The notes: a model not told the origin generated them from the sequence alone. A DNA stretch of 7,963 nucleotides from Planctomycetota bacterium (GCA_031082105.1 JAVHLO010000156.1:1-7963), one strand, 5' to 3'; positions 1-7,739 are shown, numbered from the stretch's first letter. Made by a program: numbers and translations.

Positions 1-1
1 C

Positions 2-955
2 GCCGCGCGGGTGCAAGAGGCAGCCGAGCCAAAAATCGCGGGCCGCGACGAAGCGGAGATCTACCGCCTGCTCGGTCTCGACTACATCCCGCCCGAGCTC
101 CGCGAAGACCGCGGCGAGATCGAGGCCGCTCAATGTAGCACAGGCGTCTCGCCTGTGCCCGAGAAGCGTCGTGCCGGCGTCCCGCCCGGGCGACAAGAGA
201 ATCGCGCCGGGGGCGGCGCTGCCACGAACCGGGGCGGCCTCCCGCGCTTGATCTCACGCGCCGATATCCGCGGCGACCTCCACGTCCATTCCGATTGGAC
301 CGACGGCCGCGATTCCATCGAGACGATCGCCAGGGCCGCGCTCGCGCTCGGCTACAAGTATATCGCCATCACGGACCACACGCAGGCCATGGCGATGGTC
401 GGCGGACTCACAGACGCAAGGATCCTTCAGCAGAGGGACAAGATTCGCCGACTGAACGACAAACTCAAAGGGATCAGGGTTCTCGCGGGAACGGAATGCG
501 ACATCCGCGCGGATGGGTCGCTCGATATCGCCGACAAGACGCTCGCGCAGCTCGACGTCGTCGTCGCGTCGATCCATTCGCGGTTCCACGACAGCCGGGA
601 CGTGATGACGAGGCGGATCATCCGCGCCCTGGAGAGCGAGCACGTCGACATCCTTGCGCACCCGACCGGGCGGCTCATCGGCGAGCGCGAGGCGTACGAC
701 GTGGACATCGATGCGGTTTTCGAGGCCGCAAAGCGGAACGGAAAGGCGCTCGAGTTGAACTCGTTTCCGGACCGGCTCGACTTGAACGACGTCCTGTGCC
801 GGAAGGCGAAGGAGATGCGGATTCCGATCGCGATATCGACCGACTCGCACAGCGCGGCGCAGCTCGCCCACATCGAGTACGGCGTTGCGACCGCGCGCAG
901 GGGCTGGCTCGAGCCGGCGGACGTCGTGAATACGCGGGACAAGTCCCCATGGTGA
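2..955 (+). CDS. polX: DNA polymerase X C-terminal part with PHP domain (5'-truncated)
   Basis: Family X DNA polymerases with a C-terminal PHP domain act in cytoplasmic gap-filling/base-excision repair; the PHP module gives metal-dependent 3'-5' exonuclease and related end-processing activity (family knowledge). The frame is open to the window edge with no stop, so the GTG at 11 is not taken as the start; the polymerase core lies upstream. The first visible part, with YRLLGLDYIPPELRED, is the conserved end of the polymerase module. The PHP domain follows from about base 270, with its metal-ligand motifs intact: DLHVHSDW (HxH at 281-289), ITDHT, GTECDI, SIHSRF, ILAHPTGR and STDSHS near the end. 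Oddities: a 36-codon repeat-derived linker at 131-238, and a C-terminus that follows the family as far as VVNTR and then ends quickly in DKSPW. A stand-alone PHP phosphoesterase is possible but less likely, given the polymerase-type sequence before it. Confidence 0.88.
   Translation, partial: AARVQEAAEPKIAGRDEAEIYRLLGLDYIPPELREDRGEIEAAQCSTGVSPVPEKRRAGVPPGRQENRAGGGAATNRGGLPRLISRADIRGDLHVHSDWTDGRDSIETIARAALALGYKYIAITDHTQAMAMVGGLTDARILQQRDKIRRLNDKLKGIRVLAGTECDIRADGSLDIADKTLAQLDVVVASIHSRFHDSRDVMTRRIIRALESEHVDILAHPTGRLIGEREAYDVDIDAVFEAAKRNGKALELNSFPDRLDLNDVLCRKAKEMRIPIAISTDSHSAAQLAHIEYGVATARRGWLEPADVVNTRDKSPW
131..238 (+). repeat. In-frame hairpin repeat insertion within polX
   Basis: This 108-nt block separates the conserved polymerase end (GEIEAA) from the conserved lead-in to the PHP domain (LPRLISRADIRGDLH), where family members usually have only a few residues. 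It starts near TGTAG (134-138). It holds a perfect hairpin with 9-bp arms, GCACAGGCG (138-146) and CGCCTGTGC (150-158), around loop TCT. An imperfect second hairpin follows, CCGGCG (174-179) with CGCCCGG (183-189) around TCC. Its length is a multiple of three and it has no stop in the polX frame, so it is translated, giving peptide words such as STGVSPVPEKRRAGVPPG. I recall such peptides from repeats in planctomycete-like genomes, but could not search. The exact right boundary is uncertain. Confidence 0.7.
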
Positions 956-957
956 GT

Positions 958-1105
958 CAGCACAAGGACCCTAAGTCACAAAGGAACAGGAAGTGGATTT
1001 TTCGCCTCATTCCCACGAGAAGAAGAAACAACCATGCTGATCGCTGACGCGGCATACGCAGTCCACATGGTCCTGTAAACTTCGTGTCTTTGTGTCTTGG
1101 TGCTG
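958..1105. repeat. Degenerate inverted-repeat element upstream of macroglobulin gene
   Basis: The left edge begins CAGCAC (958-963) and the right edge ends GTGCTG (1100-1105), its exact reverse complement. Inward, the arms stay similar but imperfect: the left reads through a CACAAAGGAACAGGAAGT stretch (977-994), the right through ACTTCGTGTCTTTGTG (1079-1094). The right arm resembles a CTTCGTGTCTTTGTGTCTTGG word that I recall as dispersed in many environmental genomes; on the minus strand it reads as peptide TKTQRHE. The interior carries no credible gene. It could be a relic of a non-autonomous mobile element or a dispersed intergenic repeat. The rest of the gap to the next gene (1106-1247) has a T-run at 1141-1147 but no promoter I could support. 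Confidence 0.5.
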
Positions 1106-1236
1106 ACGAAGACGTCAAGGGAAGTTGTCTCCTTGCAGGATTTTTTTATTGCGGCTTGGATGGAACCAAAAGCGATCCCAGAACGTCTAAACGCCTGTCG
1201 TTTCCGCATCGATCAGACAACAGCTTCTTTTTTGAC

Positions 1237-1243
1237 GGAGGAG
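1237..1243 (+). promoter_or_regulatory. Ribosome binding site of the macroglobulin gene
   Basis: GGAGGAG, a near-perfect Shine-Dalgarno sequence, ends 4 nt before the ATG at 1248. It fixes this ATG as the start, in agreement with the signal peptide that begins there. The spacing is slightly short but within the normal range. Confidence 0.8.
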
Positions 1244-1247
1244 TCCG

Positions 1248-4200
1248 ATGAAGACCCGGATCGGAATCGTGTTGGCCCTGGTGCTCTGCCTGTCCGTCGG
1301 CCTGTTCATGACGGCGCAGGAGGCGAAGGACGCCGTTGCGAAGGCGGACAAGCTCTACACGGAACAGAATTTCAAGGATGCCGCCGAGGCCTACGAGGCC
1401 ATCCTTGCGGACAATCCCGAGCGCGCCGCGGCCTGGTATGTCTCCAACCGCGTCCTCCTGTGCCATCTGCGCATGGAGAAGTACCAGCTCGCCGAGAACG
1501 CCGCGCTTGCCATGATCCAGCGGTTCAAGGGCAACGTCTACGAGGCCCGGGCCGAAAAAGTGGTCGGCAACCTCTACCTCCGTCTCCCGCACTGGGGCAC
1601 CATCCAGGGCGGCAAGTTCCTAAGGTCCCAGTACGGGCAGGGGCGCTATGTCCAGACACAGAAATCGGATAAGAAGATCGCTGTTGAACACCTCGAACGC
1701 GCGCGCGAACTGTACGCGCAGTACGCAGCCGACAAGGACGCGCTGGCATCGCTGACCGACGAAGAGAAGAAGGCGTTTCCGGCCGAGAGAATGGATTGCA
1801 TCTTCGACCTCGTCTCCGCGGTTGTGCGGTTCACCTCGCACGACATGCAGTGGTATTCATGGGGCGAAGAGTGGGGCGAGGAAGACCAGGAGACCGTCGG
1901 CGAGGAGGAGGAGCATGAGATGCGCCGCGGCGGTTACGGTCGCCCGCCCGTCGGAATGCCGGTCGACGGCGAGGGCAACCCCATCTTCGATCCCGTTCCG
2001 GAACAGTACTCCGCAAAACTGCCCGACGGACAGAAGATGAAGTGCCTCCTTCACGAGATCGAGAAGCTGGATGAAACGGAAACCCAGGAGTACCGGGCGC
2101 GGGCGGTCTACCGGCGCGCCATGCTCGCCCGCGCGCGCTACGGCCCCGACCGGCTCAACACCTGGCTCAACTGGTGGTACGAGGGCGGCTACCCGCTCAA
2201 GGACCAGATGAAGAAGTTCAACCTCTGGGAACTGAAGGACAACGAGGCGCTGACGCTCGTCGGCAGCAGCCTGCGCATCATCCAGTTGCCCAAGGACGAA
2301 GACATCCTCGCGCTCCTGAGACAGGTCACGCGCGACTACCCGCTCAGCACCGCCGCCTCGGAGGCGTTCTACGGCGTCGGCCTCTATTACCAGTCGCGCG
2401 AACAGTACACGGAGGCGATCGCGGAATACACGAAACTCATCAAGGACTTCGAAAAGTCGAGCTGGAAGGGAGCGGCCGAGACGCAGATCGCCACTATTCT
2501 CGCGAAAGAGATCGTCATCGAGCAGACCAACGTCCAGCTTGCAGGCGACAAGGCGCACATCAACGTCACATACCGCAACACCAACCAGATCCAGTTCAAG
2601 GCGCATGAGTTGGACATCGCCCGCTTCATAGCGGATGCCAAGAAGGAAATCGAGGCCGACAAGAAGGACTGGTGGGAGAGCAAGCTCCAGAATCTGCCGC
2701 ATTACTTGATCTATGAATACGGATACAAGAACTACATCAGCAAACAGGACGCCGCAGTGTGGGACAGCGCGGTGAAGGACGACGGCTCGCACCGCTACGC
2801 CACGGCCGATATCGAGACGCCGCTCACCGCCCGGGGCGCCTATGTCATCGAGGCCTCCACGCCCCAGGCAAACACGTGCATCAATATTCTGATCGTTCAG
2901 GACCTGGTCTTGATCGAAAAGAGTCTCAAGAACAACAGACTCTTCTACGTGTGCGACGCGCGGACCGGCTGGCCCGTCGCCAATGCGAACGTGGATGTCT
3001 TCGAATACACCCACAAATGGGTGGATAGCCACCAGCGCTATCACTGGTACACGCGTTCCACGCGCAAGCTCACCGCGGACAACGGCATCGTGGAAATGGA
3101 AAAGAAGAACCTGCGCGACCATCAGCCAACCGTCTTCGCCATGGCGGTTGCCGATGGAGGACGCATGGCGTTCGCGGGCGTCCAGTGGTGGGGCCAGTAT
3201 TCGCCGTCAGTGTCGGAATCGGGCTGCAGGGTCTTCGTCGCAACCGACCGGCCAGTCTATCGACCCAGCCACAAAGTCAATATGAAACTCTGGGTCCGCG
3301 AGCGGGGCCAGGGTGACTACGTTGCGCCGAACCCGCAGGCGCCTTCTTCAGTCTGGATCCAGATCCGCGACCCGAAGGGCAATACCGTCTTTGAGAAGAA
3401 CCTGTCAACCGACAGCTTCGGCGGGGTCTGCGATTCGTTCGTTCTGGACGAAAACGCGGCGCTGGGCATGTATCACATGCAGGTAAAAGTGAACGGCAAC
3501 TGGGTCCAGCAGGGCGGCGGTCAGTTCAGGGTCGAGGAGTACAAAAAACCCGAATACGAAGTCACCGTCACGGCCGCCAAGGGCCAGGCCAAGCTGGGCG
3601 AAAAACTCGAAGTCGAGATCAAGGCCCGCTACTTCTTCGGCGCGCCGGTGACCGACGCAACGGTCAAGTACAAGGTCTTCAGGCAGGACTACGATTTCAA
3701 CTACTTCTTCCCCGGCGAATGGGACTGGCTCTACGGCCCGGGCTACGGGTACTGCTGGTACGACTACCCGTGGTTCCCCTGGTGGGGCAGGTGGGCATGC
3801 AAGTGCGTCATCTGGTACCCGTGGTGGGGAGGCGCGCCGCAGAAGGAAAAGGAGCTCGTCAAGGAAGGCGAGGCCAGGATCGGCGAGGACGGAATCGTCA
3901 AGGTGACGGTCGACACGACCTCCGCGAAGGAGAACCATCCCGACAGGGACCACATCTATTTCATCAAAGCGGAAGTGCGCGATGCAAGCCGCAGGACCAT
4001 CGAGGGCGAAGGTTCGGTCAAGGTGACGCGGCAGCAGTTCTACGTCTTCATGCAGACCGACCGCGGTTTCTACGACCCGAAAGACCAGGTCTTCATCAAC
4101 CTGAAGGCGCTTACGCCCGACAACGCGCCGATCAAGTGCAAGGGGAAAGTGACGGTCTCGCGCGTCGCATACACCGGTCAGAACAACGCGCAGATCGTCG

Positions 4201-7200
4201 AGGAGCCGATACAGACGTGGGACGCCGAGACCGACGACGACGGCAAGCTCGACTTCTCTCTTGCCGCAGACAAGTCGGGCCAGTTCAAGGTCGCCTTCGA
4301 GACGCAGGACTCGTGGGGCGAGAAGGTGATCGGTGCGATCGTCTTCTGGGTGGCCGGCGGCGATTTCGACGGCACTCTGTATCGCTTCAGCGATCTCGAA
4401 CTCATCACCGACAAGCGCAGCTACGCGCCCGGCGAGACGGCCCACGTCATGCTCAACGCCGCCGAGGCCGGAACGATGGTGCTCTTCTCCGACCAGGTGG
4501 ACAACGGCACGCTTCTTTCCTACACGCTCATCCCGCTTACGCACAAGACGAAGGTGCTCGACATCCCGATCACGAAATCGCACGTGCCCAACTTCTTCAT
4601 CGAGGCCACCGCGGTCCGCAACGCGCGGCTGCTCCAGCAGGTGCGCGAGCTCTGCGTGCCGCCGCAGGAAGGGATGATCAACGTCACCCTCACCACGAAC
4701 AAGGCCGAGTACAAACCCAACGAAGAGGGCGAGATCGAGGTCAAGGTGACCACGCCTGACGGAAAGCCCGTCCAGACCCAGATCGCGCTGACCGCCTTCG
4801 ACAAGTCCGTCCTCTACATCCAGCCCGAGATCACGCCCGACATCAGGGCATTCTTCTGGGGCCAGAAGCGGAGCCACTACCTGCAGATCCTGTCCTCGCT
4901 GCAGCTCGCCTTCACAGGCGACCGGCACCGGAACAGCCCGCAGCACAACGTCCACGGCGGCCCGATCCCCGATAGCTGGTTCGGCACGTGGGGCGCCATG
5001 TGGATCGATTGGCGTGGAGCGGGAGATGAAGTGCTGCAGGAACAGCTCGAGGGGAATGCACTGGGTTTCACCGGCGGTTCGCGCAGAAAGGGCGGCGAGA
5101 TGGCGGACGGCGCCCCCGCCAAGCCGGGCGCGCCGGAGGAAGCCAAGTCCGGACTGCGCGCCGAGTCTAAGGAAAAATCACTCAAGGACAAAGAGAGCAG
5201 CCCCGGCGCCCCGGAGTTCAAGCAGGCCGAGGTCCGAACCAAGTTCGCCGACACCGCGCTCTGGCTCGCCGATCTGAACACCGATGAGAACGGCGTCGCC
5301 AAGACCACGATCAAGTTCCCAGAAAACCTCACGACATGGAAGATGAAGGCCTACGGCATAACGACCGCCACGCGCGTCGGAGCCGCAGAGAGCGAGTCCG
5401 TCACGACCAAGAAGCTCATCCTCCGACTCCAGGCGCCGCGGTTCTTCGTCGAACGCGACGAGGTCGTGCTGTCCGCAAACGTCCACAACTATCTCGCCGC
5501 GGAAAAGACCGCCCGGTGCAGCATCGAAGTCACCGACAAACTCATCGAGGTGCTCAGCGAAAAGACCGTCGACGTCGTCGTGCCGGCCAACGGCGAGAAG
5601 CGCGTCGATTGGGTCGTGAAGGTCAAGGAGGAAGGCGTCGCCGAGATCACCATGAAGGCGCTGACCGACGAGGAATCGGACGCGATGGGCATGAAGTTCC
5701 CGGTGCTCGTACACGGAATCGACAAGACCGTGTCCCTGTGCGGCTCCATCCGTACGGACGGCGCGGACACGATCAAGATACCGCTCTCCGTCCCGGCCGA
5801 ACGAAAGCCGTCCGCAAGCTGGCTCGAGGTCCGGTTCAGCCCGAGCCTCGCCGGCGCAGTGATCGACGCAATGCCTTACCTCATTAGCTACCCCTACGGG
5901 TGCACCGAGCAGACGCTCAGCAGGTTCCTGCCGACCGTCATCGTGAGAAAGACGCTCTCCGACGCGGGCATCAAACTCGAGGATATCGCCAGCCATCGCA
6001 CGAACCTCAACGCGCAACAGCTCGGCGATCCGCGCGCACGCAAGAACCAGCAGTGGAAGATCTACGCCGATTCGCCGGTCTTCGACTCGCGCGAGGTCCA
6101 GCGCATGATCGACGCCGGGCTCGACCGGCTCTACAGCTTCCAGAAGTCCGACGGCGGCTGGGGCTGGTGGGCCGCGGACGAGTCGTCGATGTACATGACC
6201 GCTTACGCGCTCTACGGGCTCATGACCGCGCTGGAGTGCGATGTGAAGGTCAGGCAGGACGTCATCGCGCGCGGCTACAACTTCCTCGAGGCCGAGGTGC
6301 GGGCCGATGTGGAGGAGATGAAGAAGCACAAGGGCGCATGGTGCAACCAGGCGTACCTGGCGTTCGTGCTGTCGCTCCAGAAGAAGAAAAACGACGAGCA
6401 GCTCAACCTGCTCTACGAGCGGCGCGCGCACCTGAACCTCTACGGCAAGGCAATGCTGGCCCTCACGTTCCACAAGCTGGGCGATGCCGAAAAGGCGAAC
6501 CTGCTCAAGCAGAACATCATGCAGTACTACGAAAAGGACGACGAGAACCAGACCGCGTGGTTCAAGACGCCCGAGGACGATTGGTGGTACTGGTGGAACA
6601 ACGACATCGAGACGAACGCGTACGTCATGAAGATGCTCGTTGCGCTCGAACCGAAGAGCGAGGTACTGCCGAAGCTCGTGAAGTGGCTCCTCAACAACCG
6701 CCGGAACGGCTGGTACTGGCGCAGCACGCGCGACACGGCCATCTGCGTCCAGGCGATGTGCGAATACATGCGCGCCTCCGGCGAGAGCGTGCCGGACTAT
6801 AACCTCGTCCTTTCGTACGACGACGGGGCGATCAAGAAGGAAACGAAGGTGAGCGCGGACAACATGTTCACCTTCGACAACACGTTCTCGATGTCCGGCG
6901 ACGCGTTGACCTCGGGCGACCATACGCTCGCGGTGACGCGGCAGGGGAAGGGCGCGGTCTACTACTCGTGTTACCTCAACTACTTCACGAAGGAGGAGGA
7001 CATCAAGGGCTCCGGCCTGGAGATCAAGTCCGTGCGCACGTACTACAAGCTCGAACGCGTTGCGCACGAGGAAGAGGTCGAAGGCAGCCGCGGCCAGAAG
7101 GTCACGGAAGAGCGCGTGCGCTACAAGCGCATCCCGTTGAAATCGGGCGACACGCTCATCAGCGGCGACCTGCTCGAGGTCGAACTGAGGCTGATCAGCA

Positions 7201-7499
7201 AGAACGACTACGACTATCTCGTGTTCGAAGACATGAAGCCGGCCGGCTGCGAACCGGTTGCGCTTCGTAGCGGCGGCCGCTACGGCGAGCTGTGCAGCAA
7301 CATGGAGCTGCGCGACGAGATGGTCGTCTTCTTCATCGGCTGGCTCTCGCAGGGCGAGCACCTGGTGTCGTACCGGCTGCGCGCTGAGATCCCCGGCAAG
7401 TTCCATGTCCTGCCCACGAAGGGCTGGGCGATGTACGCGCCGGAACTGAGGTGCATAAGCGACGAGATAAGGCTGAATATCGAGGACAAGAAGGAGTAG
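1248..7499 (+). CDS. Secreted alpha-2-macroglobulin family protein with TPR N-terminus and intact thioester
   Basis: Bacterial alpha-2-macroglobulins trap proteases: cleavage of a bait region exposes a Cys-Gln thioester that binds the attacker covalently (family knowledge). Here 2083 residues start with a Sec signal peptide (MKTR, then a hydrophobic core to about residue 22). There is no good lipobox: Cys14 is preceded by LVL. Next come TPR-like helices (about 24-170 and 350-420), with an acidic patch at 207-224 between them. MG1-like sequence spans about 430-655 and MG2 about 660-765 (ATDRPVYRP). An MG3-like domain carries an aromatic insert (815-862). MG-like domains follow at 930-1040, 1045-1140 and 1143-1235 (FDKSVLY, FFWGQ). 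A low-complexity bait-like linker (1276-1326) leads to the A2M domain from 1329. The thioester is GCTEQ (Cys1552, Gln1555). The alpha-toroid domain shows DGGWGWW (1635-1641) and a WRSTRDTA motif (1824-1831). A C-terminal MG10-like domain spans about 1940-2083 (LVFEDMKPAGCEPV). The gene appears monocistronic, with no pbpC (its partner in enterobacteria) in view. Anchoring is unknown; the protein is probably periplasmic or extracellular. Confidence 0.93.
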   Translation: MKTRIGIVLALVLCLSVGLFMTAQEAKDAVAKADKLYTEQNFKDAAEAYEAILADNPERAAAWYVSNRVLLCHLRMEKYQLAENAALAMIQRFKGNVYEARAEKVVGNLYLRLPHWGTIQGGKFLRSQYGQGRYVQTQKSDKKIAVEHLERARELYAQYAADKDALASLTDEEKKAFPAERMDCIFDLVSAVVRFTSHDMQWYSWGEEWGEEDQETVGEEEEHEMRRGGYGRPPVGMPVDGEGNPIFDPVPEQYSAKLPDGQKMKCLLHEIEKLDETETQEYRARAVYRRAMLARARYGPDRLNTWLNWWYEGGYPLKDQMKKFNLWELKDNEALTLVGSSLRIIQLPKDEDILALLRQVTRDYPLSTAASEAFYGVGLYYQSREQYTEAIAEYTKLIKDFEKSSWKGAAETQIATILAKEIVIEQTNVQLAGDKAHINVTYRNTNQIQFKAHELDIARFIADAKKEIEADKKDWWESKLQNLPHYLIYEYGYKNYISKQDAAVWDSAVKDDGSHRYATADIETPLTARGAYVIEASTPQANTCINILIVQDLVLIEKSLKNNRLFYVCDARTGWPVANANVDVFEYTHKWVDSHQRYHWYTRSTRKLTADNGIVEMEKKNLRDHQPTVFAMAVADGGRMAFAGVQWWGQYSPSVSESGCRVFVATDRPVYRPSHKVNMKLWVRERGQGDYVAPNPQAPSSVWIQIRDPKGNTVFEKNLSTDSFGGVCDSFVLDENAALGMYHMQVKVNGNWVQQGGGQFRVEEYKKPEYEVTVTAAKGQAKLGEKLEVEIKARYFFGAPVTDATVKYKVFRQDYDFNYFFPGEWDWLYGPGYGYCWYDYPWFPWWGRWACKCVIWYPWWGGAPQKEKELVKEGEARIGEDGIVKVTVDTTSAKENHPDRDHIYFIKAEVRDASRRTIEGEGSVKVTRQQFYVFMQTDRGFYDPKDQVFINLKALTPDNAPIKCKGKVTVSRVAYTGQNNAQIVEEPIQTWDAETDDDGKLDFSLAADKSGQFKVAFETQDSWGEKVIGAIVFWVAGGDFDGTLYRFSDLELITDKRSYAPGETAHVMLNAAEAGTMVLFSDQVDNGTLLSYTLIPLTHKTKVLDIPITKSHVPNFFIEATAVRNARLLQQVRELCVPPQEGMINVTLTTNKAEYKPNEEGEIEVKVTTPDGKPVQTQIALTAFDKSVLYIQPEITPDIRAFFWGQKRSHYLQILSSLQLAFTGDRHRNSPQHNVHGGPIPDSWFGTWGAMWIDWRGAGDEVLQEQLEGNALGFTGGSRRKGGEMADGAPAKPGAPEEAKSGLRAESKEKSLKDKESSPGAPEFKQAEVRTKFADTALWLADLNTDENGVAKTTIKFPENLTTWKMKAYGITTATRVGAAESESVTTKKLILRLQAPRFFVERDEVVLSANVHNYLAAEKTARCSIEVTDKLIEVLSEKTVDVVVPANGEKRVDWVVKVKEEGVAEITMKALTDEESDAMGMKFPVLVHGIDKTVSLCGSIRTDGADTIKIPLSVPAERKPSASWLEVRFSPSLAGAVIDAMPYLISYPYGCTEQTLSRFLPTVIVRKTLSDAGIKLEDIASHRTNLNAQQLGDPRARKNQQWKIYADSPVFDSREVQRMIDAGLDRLYSFQKSDGGWGWWAADESSMYMTAYALYGLMTALECDVKVRQDVIARGYNFLEAEVRADVEEMKKHKGAWCNQAYLAFVLSLQKKKNDEQLNLLYERRAHLNLYGKAMLALTFHKLGDAEKANLLKQNIMQYYEKDDENQTAWFKTPEDDWWYWWNNDIETNAYVMKMLVALEPKSEVLPKLVKWLLNNRRNGWYWRSTRDTAICVQAMCEYMRASGESVPDYNLVLSYDDGAIKKETKVSADNMFTFDNTFSMSGDALTSGDHTLAVTRQGKGAVYYSCYLNYFTKEEDIKGSGLEIKSVRTYYKLERVAHEEEVEGSRGQKVTEERVRYKRIPLKSGDTLISGDLLEVELRLISKNDYDYLVFEDMKPAGCEPVALRSGGRYGELCSNMELRDEMVVFFIGWLSQGEHLVSYRLRAEIPGKFHVLPTKGWAMYAPELRCISDEIRLNIEDKKE

Positions 7500-7520
7500 G
7501 GCGGTCGGGGCGTGGTTGCG

Positions 7521-7650
7521 TGAGTGCGTGCATGCGTGAAGGCGTACGTGCGAGCGCTGTAGGAGGCAGCTCCAGCTGCCGACCGGCAGGCGGCCGCGCG
7601 CACGTGATTGAGTGCGTGCATGCGTACGAGTGTGCGTGTGTGCGTGCATG
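7521..7650. repeat. Alternating purine-pyrimidine tracts with 17-bp direct repeat
   Basis: TGAGTGCGTGCATGCGT occurs perfectly at 7521-7537 and 7609-7625. Around these copies, strict purine-pyrimidine alternation runs over 7524-7538, 7542-7552, 7595-7606, 7612-7628 and 7630-7650. The sequence is low complexity, built from GTGC and GTGT steps. No gene is evident; the peptides it would encode are His/Thr/Arg runs. Such tracts have left-handed (Z) DNA potential and are prone to slippage (general knowledge). A hairpin element at 7558-7582 lies between the two direct repeats. Confidence 0.75.
7558..7582. repeat. TGTAG-headed hairpin element
   Basis: After TGTAG (7558-7562) and two bases there is a hairpin with perfect arms GGCAGC (7565-7570) and GCTGCC (7575-7580) around loop TCCA; one more potential pair (T-A) closes further. 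The layout matches the element inside polX at 134-158: TGTAG, two bases, a 6-bp arm, a short TC-starting loop and the complementary arm, with different arm bases. It follows the macroglobulin stop by about 60 nt and could stall transcription, but no T-run follows, so I do not call a Rho-independent terminator. Confidence 0.6.
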
Positions 7651-7660
7651 AACAGATGTG

Positions 7661-7739
7661 CCGCCGGCGTCGGTTGGACCGTGTCGCGGACATCCCGCTC
7701 TCACGACCGCAGGCAGGATGCTTGCGACACAGCCGGCGG
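7661..7739. repeat. Nested inverted repeat, long imperfect stem
   Basis: Three pairs of complementary blocks nest in order: CCGCCGGC (7661-7668) with GCCGGCGG (7732-7739), GTGTCGC (7681-7687) with GCGACAC (7724-7730), and CATCC (7691-7695) with GGATG (7716-7720). They would form a 20-bp interrupted stem with a 12-nt/1-nt bulge, a 3x3 internal loop and a 20-nt apical loop. It could be a structured RNA, a compound REP-type repeat or a decayed mobile-element end. I recognise no known RNA family and see no associated promoter or T-run. Confidence 0.5.

Noticed and set aside
295..1047. + strand frame overlapping polX
   Set aside because: Arg-rich shifted-frame translation of polX. The overlapping frame carries all the PHP motifs, so this one is not a gene.
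1120..1160. Promoter candidates (TTGTCT, TTGCAG) before the macroglobulin gene
   Set aside because: No -10 box at a suitable distance; the matches are too weak to support.
976..1209. Small minus-strand open frame in the 956-1247 gap
   Set aside because: It contains the TKTQRHE peptide typical of the dispersed repeat and no domain; best explained as translated repeat.
1857..3122. 421-codon minus-strand open frame
   Set aside because: Antisense shadow with no domain and no independent ribosome binding site.
3405..4955. 516-codon minus-strand open frame
   Set aside because: Same cause: codon bias of the overlapping macroglobulin gene keeps this frame open; no motif is visible.
7565..7580. Hairpin after the macroglobulin as a Rho-independent terminator
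   Set aside because: No T-run follows the stem and the layout matches a repeat found elsewhere in the window.
5178..7649. Long open frame on the minus strand opposite the macroglobulin 3' half
   Set aside because: It is the antisense shadow of a GC-rich gene. Its product is Arg/Val/Leu-rich with no recognisable domain, starts in simple-sequence repeats (His/Thr/Arg runs), and lies against an unambiguous conserved gene.
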